Numbered from the stretch's first letter, positions 13,101-27,900 are shown. The stretch is DNA of 64,000 bases from Pontederia crassipes (GCA_030549335.1 JAUKPH010000022.1:372001-436000), one strand, 5' to 3'. The notes: generated by a model from the sequence alone, not told the origin. Numbers and translations are program-made.

Positions 13101-14792
13101 GAGCGTTATCTTTGATTGTAACGGTTCCACTTCGGTTTGAAATAGAGTTAAAGTTCTAAAGATCTATCACCTCTTAGGACACCCAAAGGTTGTAATAAGT
13201 ATCTATAACTTATAACTTTGAAACTTACTCTAAGACTCTAATCCCCAAGAGCTTTATCTTTGATTGTAACGGTTCAACTTCGGTTTGCAATAGAGTTAAA
13301 GTACTAAAGATCTATCACCTCCTAGGACACCCAAAGGATGTAATAAGTATCTATAACTTATAGCTTTGAACCTAACTCTAAGACTCCAATCCCCAAGAGC
13401 TTTATCATTGATTGTAACGGTTCAACTTCGGATTGCAATAGAGTTAGAGTTCTAAAGATCTATCACCTCTTAGGACACCCAAAGGTTGTAATAAGTATTA
13501 TAACTTATAGCTTTGAACCTTACTCTAAGATTCTAATCCCCAAGAGCATTATCTTTGATTGTAACGGTTCAACTTCGGTTTGAAATAGAGTTAAAGTTCT
13601 AAAGATCTATCACCTCTTAGGGCACCCAAAGGTTGTAATAAGTATCTATAACTTATAGCTTTGAACCTTACTCTAAGACTCTAATCCCCAAGAGCGTTAT
13701 CTTCGATTGTAACGGTTCAACTTCGGTTTGAAATAGAGTTAAAGTTCTAAAGATCTATCACCTCTTAGGGCACCCAAAGGTTGTAATAAGTATCTATAAC
13801 TTATAGCTTTGAACCTTACTCTAAGACTCTAATCCCCAAGAGCGTTATCTTTGATTGTAACGGTTCAACTTTGGTTTGAAATAGAGTTAAAGTTCTAAAG
13901 ATCTATCACCTCCTAGGGCACCCAAAGGTTGTAATAAGTATCTATAACTTATTGCTTTGAACCTTACTCTAAGACTCTAATCCCCAAGAGCGTTATCTTT
14001 GATTGTAACGGTTCAACTTCGGTTTGAAATAGATTTAAAGTTCTAAAGATCTATCACCTCTTAGGACAACCAAAGGTTGTAATAAGTATCTATAACTTAT
14101 AGCTCTGAACCTTACTCTAAGACTCTAAACCCCATGAGCGTTATCTTTGATTGTAACGGTTCAACTTCGGTTTGAAATAGAGTTAAAGTTCTAAAGATCT
14201 ATCACCTCCTAGGGCACCCAAAGGTTGTAATAAGTATCTATAACTTATAGCTTTGAACCTTACTCTAAGACTCTAATCCCCAAGAGCGTTATCTTTGATT
14301 GTAACGGTTCAACTTCGGTTTGAAATAGAGTTAAAGTTCTAAAGATCTATCACCTCTTAGAACACCCAAAGGTTGTAATAAGTGTCTATAACTTATAGCT
14401 TTCAACCTTACTCTAAGACTCTAATCCCAAAAAGCATTATCTTTGATTGTAACGGTTCAACTTCGGTTTGCAATAGAGTTAAAGTACTAAAGATCTATCA
14501 CCTCCTAGGACACCCAAAGGATGTAATAAGTATCTATAACTTATAGCTCTGAACCTTACTCTAAGACTCTAAACCCCAAGAGCGTTATCTTTGATTGTAA
14601 CGGTTCAACTTCGGTTTGAAATAGAGTTAAAGTTCTAAAGATCTATCACCTCCTAGGGCACCCAAAGGTTGTAATAAGTATCTATAACTTATAGCTTTGA
14701 ACCTTACTCTAAGACTCTAATCCCCAAGAGCGTTATCTTTGATTGTAACGGTTCAACTTCGGTTTGAAATAGAGTTTAAGTTCTAAAGATCT
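7102..14792. repeat. 52-monomer HOR, unit 1 (7691 bp)
   Basis: Fifty-two monomers with five 1-bp deletions (near 9211, 9556, 10739, 11871 and 13498), giving 7691 bp. The first 34 monomers (7102-12129) recur at 14793-19820, and the last 18 (12130-14792) recur at 22335-24997 and 30026-32688. Shared diagnostic variants include CTATGAACC (about 7597), AATACG (about 8317), AATGGTTCAAC (T at 9130), AAGGATCT (about 9461), CAAGTGC (12065) and AAAGAATG (12448). Private changes are few, such as AATGGAG near 7523. No other element is present. Confidence 0.9.
11797..11943. repeat. 147-bp monomer class (AGTATTAT), example
   Basis: In this class AGTATCTATAAC reads AGTATTATAAC, losing one C. It also carries GATTCTAATCC and GCATTATC. 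Copies occur near 9211, 11871, 13498, 16901, 19562, 22076, 23703, 27107, 29767, 31394, 33316 and 34336, and a variant near 37316. Because 147 is a multiple of 3, reading frame is kept across this monomer, which is why the only long open frames in the window cross it. Example boundaries are approximate to a few bases. Confidence 0.85.
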
Positions 14793-17306
14793 ATCACCTC
14801 CTAGAACACCCAAAGGTTGTAATAAGTGTCTATAACTTATAGCTTTGAACCTAACTCTAAGACTCTAATCCCCAAGAGCGTTATCTTTGATTGTAACGGT
14901 TCAACTTCGGTTTGAAATAGAGTTAAAGTTCTAAAGATCTATCACCTCTTAGGGCACCCAAAGGTTGTAATAAGTATCTATAACTTATAGCTTTGAACCT
15001 TACTCTAAGACTCTAATCCCCAAGAGCGTTATCTTTGATTGTAACGGTTCAACTTCGGTTTGAAATAGAGTTAAAGTTGTAAAGATCTATCACCTCTTAG
15101 GACACCCAAAAGTTGTAATAAGTATCTATAACTTATAACTTTGAAACTTACTCTAAGACTCTAATCCCCAAGAGCTTTATCTTTGATTGTAACGGTTCAA
15201 CTTCGGTTTGAAATAGAGTTAAAGTTCTAAAGATCTATCACCTCTTAGGACAACCAAAGGTTGTAATAAGTATCTATAACTTATAGCTATGAACCTTACT
15301 CTAAGACTCTAAACCCCAAGAGCGTTATCTTTGATTGTAACGGTTCAACTTCGGTTTGAAATAGAGTTAAAGTTCTAAAGATCTATCACCTCCTAGGGCA
15401 CCCAAAGGTTGTAATAAGTATCTATAACTTATAGCTTTGAACCTTACTCTAAGACTCTAATCCCCAAGAGCGTTATCTTTGATTGTAACGGTTCAACTTT
15501 GGTTTGAAATAGAGTTAAAGTTCTAAAGATCTATCACCTCCTAGAACACCCAAAGGTTGTAATAAGTGTCTATAACTTATAGCTTTGAACCTAACTCTAA
15601 GACTCTAATCCCCAAGAGCGTTATCTTTGATTGTAACGGTTCAACTTCGGTTTGAAATAGAGTTAAAGTTCTAAAGATCTATCACCTCTTAGGGCACCCA
15701 AAGGTTGTAATAAGTATCTATAACTTATAGCTCTGAACCTTACTCTAAGACTCTAAACCCCAAGAGCGTTATCTTTGATTGTAACGGTTCAACTTCGGTT
15801 TGAAATAGAGTTAAAGTTCTAAAGATCTATCACCTCCTAGGGCACCCAAAGGTTGTAATAAGTATCTATAACTTATAACTTTGAAACTTACTCTATGACT
15901 CTAATCCCCAAGAGCTTTATCTTTGATTGTAACGGTTCAACTTCGGTTTGCAATAGAGTTAAAGTACTAAAGATCTATCACCTCCTAGGACACCCAAAGG
16001 ATGTAATACGTATCTATAACTTATAGCTCTGAACCTTACTCTAAGACTCTAAACCCCAAGAGCGTTATCTTTGATTGTAACGGTTCAACTTCGGTTTGAA
16101 ATAGAGTTAAAGTTCTAAAGATCTATCACCTCCTAGGGCACCCAAAGGTTGTAATAAGTATCTATAACTTATAGCTTTGAACCTTACTCTAAGACTCTAA
16201 TCCCCAAGAGCGTTATCTTTGATTGTAACGGTTCAACTTTGGATTGAAATAGAGTTAAAGTTCTAAAGATCTATCACCTCCTAGAACACCCAAAGGTTGT
16301 AATAAGTGTCTATAACTTATAGCTTTGAACCTAACTCTAAGACTCTAATCCCCAAGAGCGTTATCTTTGATTGTAACGGTTCAACTTCGGTTTGAAATAG
16401 AGTTAAAGTTCTAAAGATCTATCACCTCTTAGGGCACCCAAAGGTTGTAATAAGTATCTATAACTTATAGCTTTGAACCTTACTCTAAGACTCTAATCCC
16501 CAAGAGCGTTATCTTTGATTGTAACGGTTCCACTTCGGTTTGAAATAGAGTTAAAGTTTTAAAGATCTATCACCTCTTAGGACACCCAAAGGTTGTAATA
16601 AGTATCTATAACTTATAACTTTGAAACTTACTCTAAGACTCTAATCCCCAAGAGCTTTATCTTTGATTGTAACGGTTCAACTTCGGTTTGCAATAGAGTT
16701 AAAGTACTAAAGATCTATCACCTCCTAGGACACCCAAAGGATGTAATAAGTATCTATAACTTATAGCTTTGAACCTAACTCTAAGACTCTAATCCTCAAG
16801 AGCTTTATCATTGATTGTAATGGTTCAACTTCGGATTGCAATAGAGTTAGAGTTCTAAAGATCTATCACCTCTTAGGACACCCAAAGGTTGTAATAAGTA
16901 TTATAACTTATAGCTTTGAACCTTACTCTAAGATTCTAATCCCCAAGAGCATTATCTTTGATTGTAACGGTTCAACTTCGGTTTGAAATAGAGTTAAAGT
17001 TCTAAAGATCTATCACCTCTTAGGGCACCCAAAGGTTGTAATAAGTATCTATAACTTATAGCTTTGAACTTTACTCTAAGACTCTAATCCCCAAGAGCGT
17101 TATCTTTGATTGTAACGGTTCAACTTCGGTTTGAAATAGAGTTAAAGTTCTAAGGATCTATCACCTCTTAGGACACCCAAAGGTTGTAATAAGTGTCTAT
17201 AACTTATAGCTTTGAACCTAACTCTAAGACTCTAAACCCCAAGAGCGTATCTTTGATTGTAACGGTTCAACTTCGGTTTGAAATAGAGTTAAAGTTCTAA
17301 AGATCT

Positions 17307-19820
17307 ATCACCTCTTAGGACAACCAAAGGTTGTAATAAGTATCTATAACTTATAGCTTTGAACCTTACTCTAAGACTCTAAACCCCAAGAGCGTTATCT
17401 TTGATTGTAACGGTTCAACTTCGGTTTGAAATAGAGTTAAAGTTCTAAAGATCTATCACCTCTTAGGACAACCAAAGGTTGTAATAAGTATCTATAACTT
17501 ATAGCTCTGAACCTTACTCTAAGACTCCAAACCCCAAGAGCGTTATCTTTGATTGTAACGGTTCAACTTCGGTTTGAAATAGAGTTAAAGTTCTAAAGAT
17601 CTATCACCTCCTACGGCACCCAAAGGTTGTAATAAGTATCTATAACTTATAGCTTTGAACCTTACTCTAAGACTCTAATCCCCAAGAGCGTTATCTTTGA
17701 TTGTAACGGTTCAACTTTGGTTTGAAATAGAGTTAAAGTTCTAAAGATCTATCACCTCCTAGAACACTCAAAGGTTGTAATAAGTGTCTATAACTTATAG
17801 CTTTGAACCTAACTCTAAGACTCTAATCCCCAAGAGCGTTATCTTTGATTGTAACGGTTCAACTTCGGTTTGAAATAGAGTTAAAGTTCTAAAGATCTAT
17901 CACCTCTTAGGGCACCCAAAGGTTGTAATAAGTATCTATAACTTATAGCTTCGAACCTTACTCTAAGACTCTAATCCCCAAGAGCGTTATCTTTGATTGT
18001 AACGGTTCCACTTCGGTTTGAAATAGAGTTAAAGTTGTAAAGATCTATCACCTCTTAGGACACCCAAAAGTTGTAATAAGTATCTATAACTTATAACTTT
18101 GAAACTTACTCTAAGACTCTAATCCCCAAGAGCTTTATCTTTGATTGTAACGGTTCAACTTCGGTTTGCAATAAAGTTAAAGTACTAAAGATCTATCACC
18201 TCCTAGGACACCCAAAGGATGTAATAAGTATCTATAACTTATAGCTTTGAACCTAACTCTAAGACTCTAATCCCCAAGAGCTTTATCATTGATTGTAACG
18301 GTTCAACTTCGGTTTGAAATAGAGTTAAATTTCTAAAGATCTATCACCTCTTAGGACACCCAAAGGTTGTAATAAGTGTCTATAACTTATAGCTTTGAAC
18401 CTAACTCTAAGACTCTAAACCCCAAGAGCGTATCTTTGATTGTAACGGTTCAACTTCGGTTTGAAATAGAGTTAAAGTTCTAAAGATCTATCACCTCTTA
18501 GGGCACCCAAAGGTTGTAATAAGTATCTATAACTTATAGCTTTGAACCTTACTCTAAGACTCTAATCCCCAAGAGTGTTATCTTTGATTGTAACGGTTCA
18601 ACTTCGGTTTGAAATAGAGTTAAAGTTCTAAAGATCTATCACCTCTTAGGACAACCAAAGGTTGTAATAAGTATCTATAACTTATAGCTCTGAACCTTAC
18701 TCTAAGACTCTAAACCCCAAGAGCGTTATCTTTGATTGTAACGGTTCAACTTCGGTTTGAAATAGAGTTAAAGTTCTAAAGATCTATCACCTCCTAGGGC
18801 ACCCAAAGGTTGTAATAAGTATCTATAACTTATAGCTTTGAACCTTACTCTAAGACTCTAATCCCCAAGAGCGTTATCTTTGATTGTAACGGTTCAACTT
18901 TGGTTTGAAATAGAGTTAAAGTTCTAAAGATCTATCACCTCCTAGAACACCCAAAGGTTGTAATAAGTGTCTATAACTTATAGCTTTGAACCTAACTCTA
19001 AGACTCTAATCCCCAAGAGCGTTATCTTTGATTGTAACGGTTCAACTTCGGTTTGAAATAGAGTTAAAGTTCTAAAGATCTATCACCTCTTAGGGCACCC
19101 AAAGGTTGTAATAAGTATCTATAACTTATAGCTTTGAACCTTACTCTAAGACTCTAATCCCCAAGAGCGTTATCTTTGATTGTAACGGTTCCACTTCGGT
19201 TTGAAATAGAGTTAAAGTTGTAAAGATCTATCACCTCTTAGGACACCCAAAAGTTGTAATAAGTATCTATAACTTATAACTTTGAACCTTACTCTAAGAC
19301 TCTAATCCCCAAGAGCGTTATCTTTGATTGTAACGGTTCAACTTCGGTTTGAAATAGAGTTAAAGTTCTAAAGATCTATCACCTCCTAGAACACCCAAAG
19401 GTTGTAATAAGTGTCTATAACTTATAGCTTTGAACCTAACTCTAAGACTCTAATCCCCAAGAGCTTTATCATTGATTGTAACGGTTCAACTTCGGATTGC
19501 AATAGAGTTAGAGTTCTAAAGATCTATCACCTCTTAGGACACCCAAAGGTTGTAATAAGTATTATAACTTATAGCTTTGAACCTTACTCTAAGATTCTAA
19601 TCCCCAAGAGCATTATCTTTGATTGTAACGGTTCAACTTCGGTTTGAAATAGAGTTAAAGTTGTAAAGATCTATCACCTCTTAGGACACCCAAAAGTTGT
19701 AATAAGTATCTATAACTTATAACTTTGAAACTTACTCTAAGACTCTAATCCCCAAGTGCTTTATCTTTGATTGTAACGGTTCAACTTCGGTTTGAAATAG
19801 AGTTAAAGTTCTAAAGATCT
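17307..19820. repeat. 17-monomer tandem duplication, first copy (2514 bp)
   Basis: Seventeen monomers with two 1-bp deletions (near 18430 and 19562), duplicated head-to-tail as 19821-22334. The order from the GACAACC monomer at 17307 through the GAGCGTATC monomer, the GAGTGTT monomer and the CAAGTGC monomer repeats with almost no change. One visible difference is CTTCGAACC near 17951 against CTTTGAACC in the second copy. Confidence 0.9.
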
Positions 19821-22334
19821 ATCACCTCCTAGGGCACCCAAAGGTTGTAATAAGTATCTATAACTTATAGCTTTGAACCTTACTCTAAGACTCTAAACCC
19901 CAAGAGCGTTATCTTTGATTGTAACGGTTCAACTTCGGTTTGAAATAGAGTTAAAGTTCTAAAGATCTATCACCTCTTAGGACAACCAAAGGTTGTAATA
20001 AGTATCTATAACTTATAGCTCTGAACCTTACTCTAAGACTCCAAACCCCAAGAGCGTTATCTTTGATTGTAACGGTTCAACTTCGGTTTGAAATAGAGTT
20101 AAAGTTCTAAAGATCTATCACCTCCTACGGCACCCAAAGGTTGTAATAAGTATCTATAACTTATAGCTTTGAACCTTACTCTAAGACTCTAATCCCCAAG
20201 AGCGTTATCTTTGATTGTAACGGTTCAACTTTGGTTTGAAATAGAGTTAAAGTTCTAAAGATCTATCACCTCCTAGAACACTCAAAGGTTGTAATAAGTG
20301 TCTATAACTTATAGCTTTGAACCTAACTCTAAGACTCTAATCCCCAAGAGCGTTATCTTTGATTGTAACGGTTCAACTTCGGTTTGAAATAGAGTTAAAG
20401 TTCTAAAGATCTATCACCTCTTAGGGCACCCAAAGGTTGTAATAAGTATCTATAACTTATAGCTTTGAACCTTACTCTAAGACTCTAATCCCCAAGAGCG
20501 TTATCTTTGATTGTAACGGTTCCACTTCGGTTTGAAATAGAGTTAAAGTTGTAAAGATCTATCACCTCTTAGGACACCCAAAAGTTGTAATAAGTATCTA
20601 TAACTTATAACTTTGAAACTTACTCTAAGACTCTAATCCCCAAGAGCTTTATCTTTGATTGTAACGGTTCAACTTCGGTTTGCAATAAAGTTAAAGTACT
20701 AAAGATCTATCACCTCCTAGGACACCCAAAGGATGTAATAAGTATCTATAACTTATAGCTTTGAACCTAACTCTAAGACTCTAATCCCCAAGAGCTTTAT
20801 CATTGATTGTAACGGTTCAACTTCGGTTTGAAATAGAGTTAAATTTCTAAAGATCTATCACCTCTTAGGACACCCAAAGGTTGTAATAAGTGTCTATAAC
20901 TTATAGCTTTGAACCTAACTCTAAGACTCTAAACCCCAAGAGCGTATCTTTGATTGTAACGGTTCAACTTCGGTTTGAAATAGAGTTAAAGTTCTAAAGA
21001 TCTATCACCTCTTAGGGCACCCAAAGGTTGTAATAAGTATCTATAACTTATAGCTTTGAACCTTACTCTAAGACTCTAATCCCCAAGAGTGTTATCTTTG
21101 ATTGTAACGGTTCAACTTCGGTTTGAAATAGAGTTAAAGTTCTAAAGATCTATCACCTCTTAGGACAACCAAAGGTTGTAATAAGTATCTATAACTTATA
21201 GCTCTGAACCTTACTCTAAGACTCTAAACCCCAAGAGCGTTATCTTTGATTGTAACGGTTCAACTTCGGTTTGAAATAGAGTTAAAGTTCTAAAGATCTA
21301 TCACCTCCTAGGGCACCCAAAGGTTGTAATAAGTATCTATAACTTATAGCTTTGAACCTTACTCTAAGACTCTAATCCCCAAGAGCGTTATCTTTGATTG
21401 TAACGGTTCAACTTTGGTTTGAAATAGAGTTAAAGTTCTAAAGATCTATCACCTCCTAGAACACCCAAAGGTTGTAATAAGTGTCTATAACTTATAGCTT
21501 TGAACCTAACTCTAAGACTCTAATCCCCAAGAGCGTTATCTTTGATTGTAACGGTTCAACTTCGGTTTGAAATAGAGTTAAAGTTCTAAAGATCTATCAC
21601 CTCTTAGGGCACCCAAAGGTTGTAATAAGTATCTATAACTTATAGCTTTGAACCTTACTCTAAGACTCTAATCCCCAAGAGCGTTATCTTTGATTGTAAC
21701 GGTTCCACTTCGGTTTGAAATAGAGTTAAAGTTGTAAAGATCTATCACCTCTTAGGACACCCAAAAGTTGTAATAAGTATCTATAACTTATAACTTTGAA
21801 CCTTACTCTAAGACTCTAATCCCCAAGAGCGTTATCTTTGATTGTAACGGTTCAACTTCGGTTTGAAATAGAGTTAAAGTTCTAAAGATCTATCACCTCC
21901 TAGAACACCCAAAGGTTGTAATAAGTGTCTATAACTTATAGCTTTGAACCTAACTCTAAGACTCTAATCCCCAAGAGCTTTATCATTGATTGTAACGGTT
22001 CAACTTCGGATTGCAATAGAGTTAGAGTTCTAAAGATCTATCACCTCTTAGGACACCCAAAGGTTGTAATAAGTATTATAACTTATAGCTTTGAACCTTA
22101 CTCTAAGATTCTAATCCCCAAGAGCATTATCTTTGATTGTAACGGTTCAACTTCGGTTTGAAATAGAGTTAAAGTTGTAAAGATCTATCACCTCTTAGGA
22201 CACCCAAAAGTTGTAATAAGTATCTATAACTTATAACTTTGAAACTTACTCTAAGACTCTAATCCCCAAGTGCTTTATCTTTGATTGTAACGGTTCAACT
22301 TCGGTTTGAAATAGAGTTAAAGTTCTAAAGATCT
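19821..22334. repeat. 17-monomer tandem duplication, second copy (2514 bp)
   Basis: Exact-register second copy, present only in unit 2. Its first monomer (19821-19968) is a hybrid. It opens with CCTCCTAGGGCACC, as in the monomer at 12130 that would normally follow, but from CTAAACCCC onward it matches the monomer at 17307. The exchange therefore lies within the shared stretch of about 19839-19896. After 22334 the sequence resumes as in unit 1 from 12130. Confidence 0.9.
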
Positions 22335-24997
22335 ATCACCTCCTAGGGCACCCAAAGGTTGTAATAAGTATCTATAACTTATAGCTTTGAACCTTACTCT
22401 AAGACTCTAATCCCCAAGAGCGTTATCTTTGATTGTAACGGTTCAACTTTGGTTTGAAATAGAGTTAAAGTTCTAAAGATCTATCACCTCCTAGAACACC
22501 CAAAGGTTGTAATAAGTGTCTATAACTTATAGCTTTGAACCTAACTCTAAGACTCTAATCCCCAAGAGCGTTATCTTTGATTGTAACGGTTCAACTTCGG
22601 TTTGAAATAGAGTTAAAGTTCTAAAGATCTATCACCTCCTAGGACACCCAAAGAATGTAATAAGTATCTATAACTTATAGCTTTGAACCTTACTCTAAGA
22701 CTCTAATCCCCAAGAGCGTTATCTTTGATTGTAACGGTTCAACTTCGGTTTGAAATAGAGTTAATGTTCTAAAGATCTATCACCTCCTAGGGCACCCAAA
22801 GGTTGTAATAAGTATCTATAACTTATAGCTTTGAACCTTACTCTAATACTCTAATCCCCAAGAGCGTTATCTTTGATTGTAACGGTTCAACTTCGGTTTG
22901 AAATAGAGTTAAAGTTCTAAAGATCTATCACCTCCTAGGGCACCCAAAGGTTGTAATAAGTATCTATAACTTATAGGTTTGAACCTTACTCTAAGACTCT
23001 AATACCCAAGAGCGTTATCTTTGATTGTAACGGTTCAACTTTGGTTTGAAATAGAGTTAAAGTTCTAAAGATCTATCACCTCCTAGAACACCCAAAGGTT
23101 GTAATATGTGTCTATAACTTATAGCTTTGAACCTAACTCTAAGACTCTAATCCCCAAGAGCGTTATCTTTGATTGTAACGGTTCAACTTCGGTTTGAAAT
23201 AGAGTTAAAGTTCTAAAGATCTATCACCTCTTAGGGCACCCAAAGGTTGTAATAAGTATCTATAACTTATAGCTTTGAACCTTACTCTAAGACTCTAATC
23301 CCCAAGAGCGTTATCTTTGATTGTAACGGTTCCACTTCGGTTTGAAATAGAGTTAAAGTTCTAAAGATCTATCACCTCTTAGGACACCCAAAGGTTGTAA
23401 TAAGTATCTATAACTTATAACTTTGAAACTTACTCTAAGACTCTAATCCCCAAGAGCTTTATCTTTGATTGTAACGGTTCAACTTCGGTTTGCAATAGAG
23501 TTAAAGTACTAAAGATCTATCACCTCCTAGGACACCCAAAGGATGTAATAAGTATCTATAACTTATAGCTTTGAACCTAACTCTAAGACTCCAATCCCCA
23601 AGAGCTTTATCATTGATTGTAACGGTTCAACTTCGGATTGCAATAGAGTTAGAGTTCTAAAGATCTATCACCTCTTAGGACACCCAAAGGTTGTAATAAG
23701 TATTATAACTTATAGCTTTGAACCTTACTCTAAGATTCTAATCCCCAAGAGCATTATCTTTGATTGTAACGGTTCAACTTCGGTTTGAAATAGAGTTAAA
23801 GTTCTAAAGATCTATCACCTCTTAGGGCACCCAAAGGTTGTAATAAGTATCTATAACTTATAGCTTTGAACCTTACTCTAAGACTCTAATCCCCAAGAGC
23901 GTTATCTTCGATTGTAACGGTTCAACTTCGGTTTGAAATAGAGTTAAAGTTCTAAAGATCTATCACCTCTTAGGGCACCCAAAGGTTGTAATAAGTATCT
24001 ATAACTTATAGCTTTGAACCTTACTCTAAGACTCTAATCCCCAAGAGCGTTATCTTTGATTGTAACGGTTCAACTTTGGTTTGAAATAGAGTTAAAGTTC
24101 TAAAGATCTATCACCTCCTAGGGCACCCAAAGGTTGTAATAAGTATCTATAACTTATTGCTTTGAACCTTACTCTAAGACTCTAATCCCCAAGAGCGTTA
24201 TCTTTGATTGTAACGGTTCAACTTCGGTTTGAAATAGATTTAAAGTTCTAAAGATCTATCACCTCTTAGGACAACCAAAGGTTGTAATAAGTATCTATAA
24301 CTTATAGCTCTGAACCTTACTCTAAGACTCTAAACCCCATGAGCGTTATCTTTGATTGTAACGGTTCAACTTCGGTTTGAAATAGAGTTAAAGTTCTAAA
24401 GATCTATCACCTCCTAGGGCACCCAAAGGTTGTAATAAGTATCTATAACTTATAGCTTTGAACCTTACTCTAAGACTCTAATCCCCAAGAGCGTTATCTT
24501 TGATTGTAACGGTTCAACTTCGGTTTGAAATAGAGTTAAAGTTCTAAAGATCTATCACCTCTTAGAACACCCAAAGGTTGTAATAAGTGTCTATAACTTA
24601 TAGCTTTCAACCTTACTCTAAGACTCTAATCCCAAAAAGCATTATCTTTGATTGTAACGGTTCAACTTCGGTTTGCAATAGAGTTAAAGTACTAAAGATC
24701 TATCACCTCCTAGGACACCCAAAGGATGTAATAAGTATCTATAACTTATAGCTCTGAACCTTACTCTAAGACTCTAAACCCCAAGAGCGTTATCTTTGAT
24801 TGTAACGGTTCAACTTCGGTTTGAAATAGAGTTAAAGTTCTAAAGATCTATCACCTCCTAGGGCACCCAAAGGTTGTAATAAGTATCTATAACTTATAGC
24901 TTTGAACCTTACTCTAAGACTCTAATCCCCAAGAGCGTTATCTTTGATTGTAACGGTTCAACTTCGGTTTGAAATAGAGTTTAAGTTCTAAAGATCT

Positions 24998-27900
24998 ATC
25001 ACCTCCTAGAACACCCAAAGGTTGTAATAAGTGTCTATAACTTATAGCTTTGAACCTAACTCTAAGACTCTAATCCCCAAGAGCGTTATCTTTGATTGTA
25101 ACGGTTCAACTTCGGTTTGAAATAGAGTTAAAGTTCTAAAGATCTATCACCTCTTAGGGCACCCAAAGGTTGTAATAAGTATCTATAACTTATAGCTTTG
25201 AACCTTACTCTAAGACTCTAATCCCCAAGAGCGTTATCTTTGATTGTAACGGTTCAACTTCGGTTTGAAATAGAGTTAAAGTTGTAAAGATCTATCACCT
25301 CTTAGGACACCCAAAAGTTGTAATAAGTATCTATAACTTATAACTTTGAAACTTACTCTAAGACTCTAATCCCCAAGAGCTTTATCTTTGATTGTAACGG
25401 TTCAACTTCGGTTTGAAATAGAGTTAAAGTTCTAAAGATCTATCACCTCTTAGGACAACCAAAGGTTGTAATAAGTATCTATAACTTATAGCTATGAACC
25501 TTACTCTAAGACTCTAAACCCCAAGAGCGTTATCTTTGATTGTAACGGTTCAACTTCGGTTTGAAATAGAGTTAAAGTTCTAAAGATCTATCACCTCCTA
25601 GGGCACCCAAAGGTTGTAATAAGTATCTATAACTTATAGCTTTGAACCTTACTCTAAGACTCTAATCCCCAAGAGCGTTATCTTTGATTGTAACGGTTCA
25701 ACTTTGGTTTGAAATAGAGTTAAAGTTCTAAAGATCTATCACCTCCTAGAACACCCAAAGGTTGTAATAAGTGTCTATAACTTATAGCTTTGAACCTAAC
25801 TCTAAGACTCTAATCCCCAAGAGCGTTATCTTTGATTGTAACGGTTCAACTTCGGTTTGAAATAGAGTTAAAGTTCTAAAGATCTATCACCTCTTAGGGC
25901 ACCCAAAGGTTGTAATAAGTATCTATAACTTATAGCTCTGAACCTTACTCTAAGACTCTAAACCCCAAGAGCGTTATCTTTGATTGTAACGGTTCAACTT
26001 CGGTTTGAAATAGAGTTAAAGTTCTAAAGATCTATCACCTCCTAGGGCACCCAAAGGTTGTAATAAGTATCTATAACTTATAACTTTGAAACTTACTCTA
26101 TGACTCTAATCCCCAAGAGCTTTATCTTTGATTGTAACGGTTCAACTTCGGTTTGCAATAGAGTTAAAGTACTAAAGATCTATCACCTCCTAGGACACCC
26201 AAAGGATGTAATACGTATCTATAACTTATAGCTCTGAACCTTACTCTAAGACTCTAAACCCCAAGAGCGTTATCTTTGATTGTAACGGTTCAACTTCGGT
26301 TTGAAATAGAGTTAAAGTTCTAAAGATCTATCACCTCCTAGGGCACCCAAAGGTTGTAATAAGTATCTATAACTTATAGCTTTGAACCTTACTCTAAGAC
26401 TCTAATCCCCAAGAGCGTTATCTTTGATTGTAACGGTTCAACTTTGGATTGAAATAGAGTTAAAGTTCTAAAGATCTATCACCTCCTAGAACACCCAAAG
26501 GTTGTAATAAGTGTCTATAACTTATAGCTTTGAACCTAACTCTAAGACTCTAATCCCCAAGAGCGTTATCTTTGATTGTAACGGTTCAACTTCGGTTTGA
26601 AATAGAGTTAAAGTTCTAAAGATCTATCACCTCTTAGGGCACCCAAAGGTTGTAATAAGTATCTATAACTTATAGCTTTGAACCTTACTCTAAGACTCTA
26701 ATCCCCAAGAGCGTTATCTTTGATTGTAACGGTTCCACTTCGGTTTGAAATAGAGTTAAAGTTTTAAAGATCTATCACCTCTTAGGACACCCAAAGGTTG
26801 TAATAAGTATCTATAACTTATAACTTTGAAACTTACTCTAAGACTCTAATCCCCAAGAGCTTTATCTTTGATTGTAACGGTTCAACTTCGGTTTGCAATA
26901 GAGTTAAAGTACTAAAGATCTATCACCTCCTAGGACACCCAAAGGATGTAATAAGTATCTATAACTTATAGCTTTGAACCTAACTCTAAGACTCTAATCC
27001 TCAAGAGCTTTATCATTGATTGTAATGGTTCAACTTCGGATTGCAATAGAGTTAGAGTTCTAAAGATCTATCACCTCTTAGGACACCCAAAGGTTGTAAT
27101 AAGTATTATAACTTATAGCTTTGAACCTTACTCTAAGATTCTAATCCCCAAGAGCATTATCTTTGATTGTAACGGTTCAACTTCGGTTTGAAATAGAGTT
27201 AAAGTTCTAAAGATCTATCACCTCTTAGGGCACCCAAAGGTTGTAATAAGTATCTATAACTTATAGCTTTGAACTTTACTCTAAGACTCTAATCCCCAAG
27301 AGCGTTATCTTTGATTGTAACGGTTCAACTTCGGTTTGAAATAGAGTTAAAGTTCTAAGGATCTATCACCTCTTAGGACACCCAAAGGTTGTAATAAGTG
27401 TCTATAACTTATAGCTTTGAACCTAACTCTAAGACTCTAAACCCCAAGAGCGTATCTTTGATTGTAACGGTTCAACTTCGGTTTGAAATAGAGTTAAAGT
27501 TCTAAAGATCTATCACCTCTTAGGACAACCAAAGGTTGTAATAAGTATCTATAACTTATAGCTTTGAACCTTACTCTAAGACTCTAAACCCCAAGAGCGT
27601 TATCTTTGATTGTAACGGTTCAACTTCGGTTTGAAATAGAGTTAAAGTTCTAAAGATCTATCACCTCTTAGGACAACCAAAGGTTGTAATAAGTATCTAT
27701 AACTTATAGCTCTGAACCTTACTCTAAGACTCCAAACCCCAAGAGCGTTATCTTTGATTGTAACGGTTCAACTTCGGTTTGAAATAGAGTTAAAGTTCTA
27801 AAGATCTATCACCTCCTACGGCACCCAAAGGTTGTAATAAGTATCTATAACTTATAGCTTTGAACCTTACTCTAAGACTCTAATCCCCAAGAGCGTTATC

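Larger units (their letters stand above)
14793..24997. repeat. 52-monomer HOR, unit 2, expanded to 69 monomers (10205 bp)
   Basis: Same order as unit 1, with 17 extra monomers from an internal tandem duplication (17307-19820 repeated as 19821-22334). The unit has seven 1-bp deletions rather than five, because two of the 147-bp monomers lie within the duplicated stretch. Variants shared with unit 3 but not unit 1 include CTTTGGATTG (about 16231 and 26441), so units 2 and 3 are the closer pair in that part. Confidence 0.9.
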
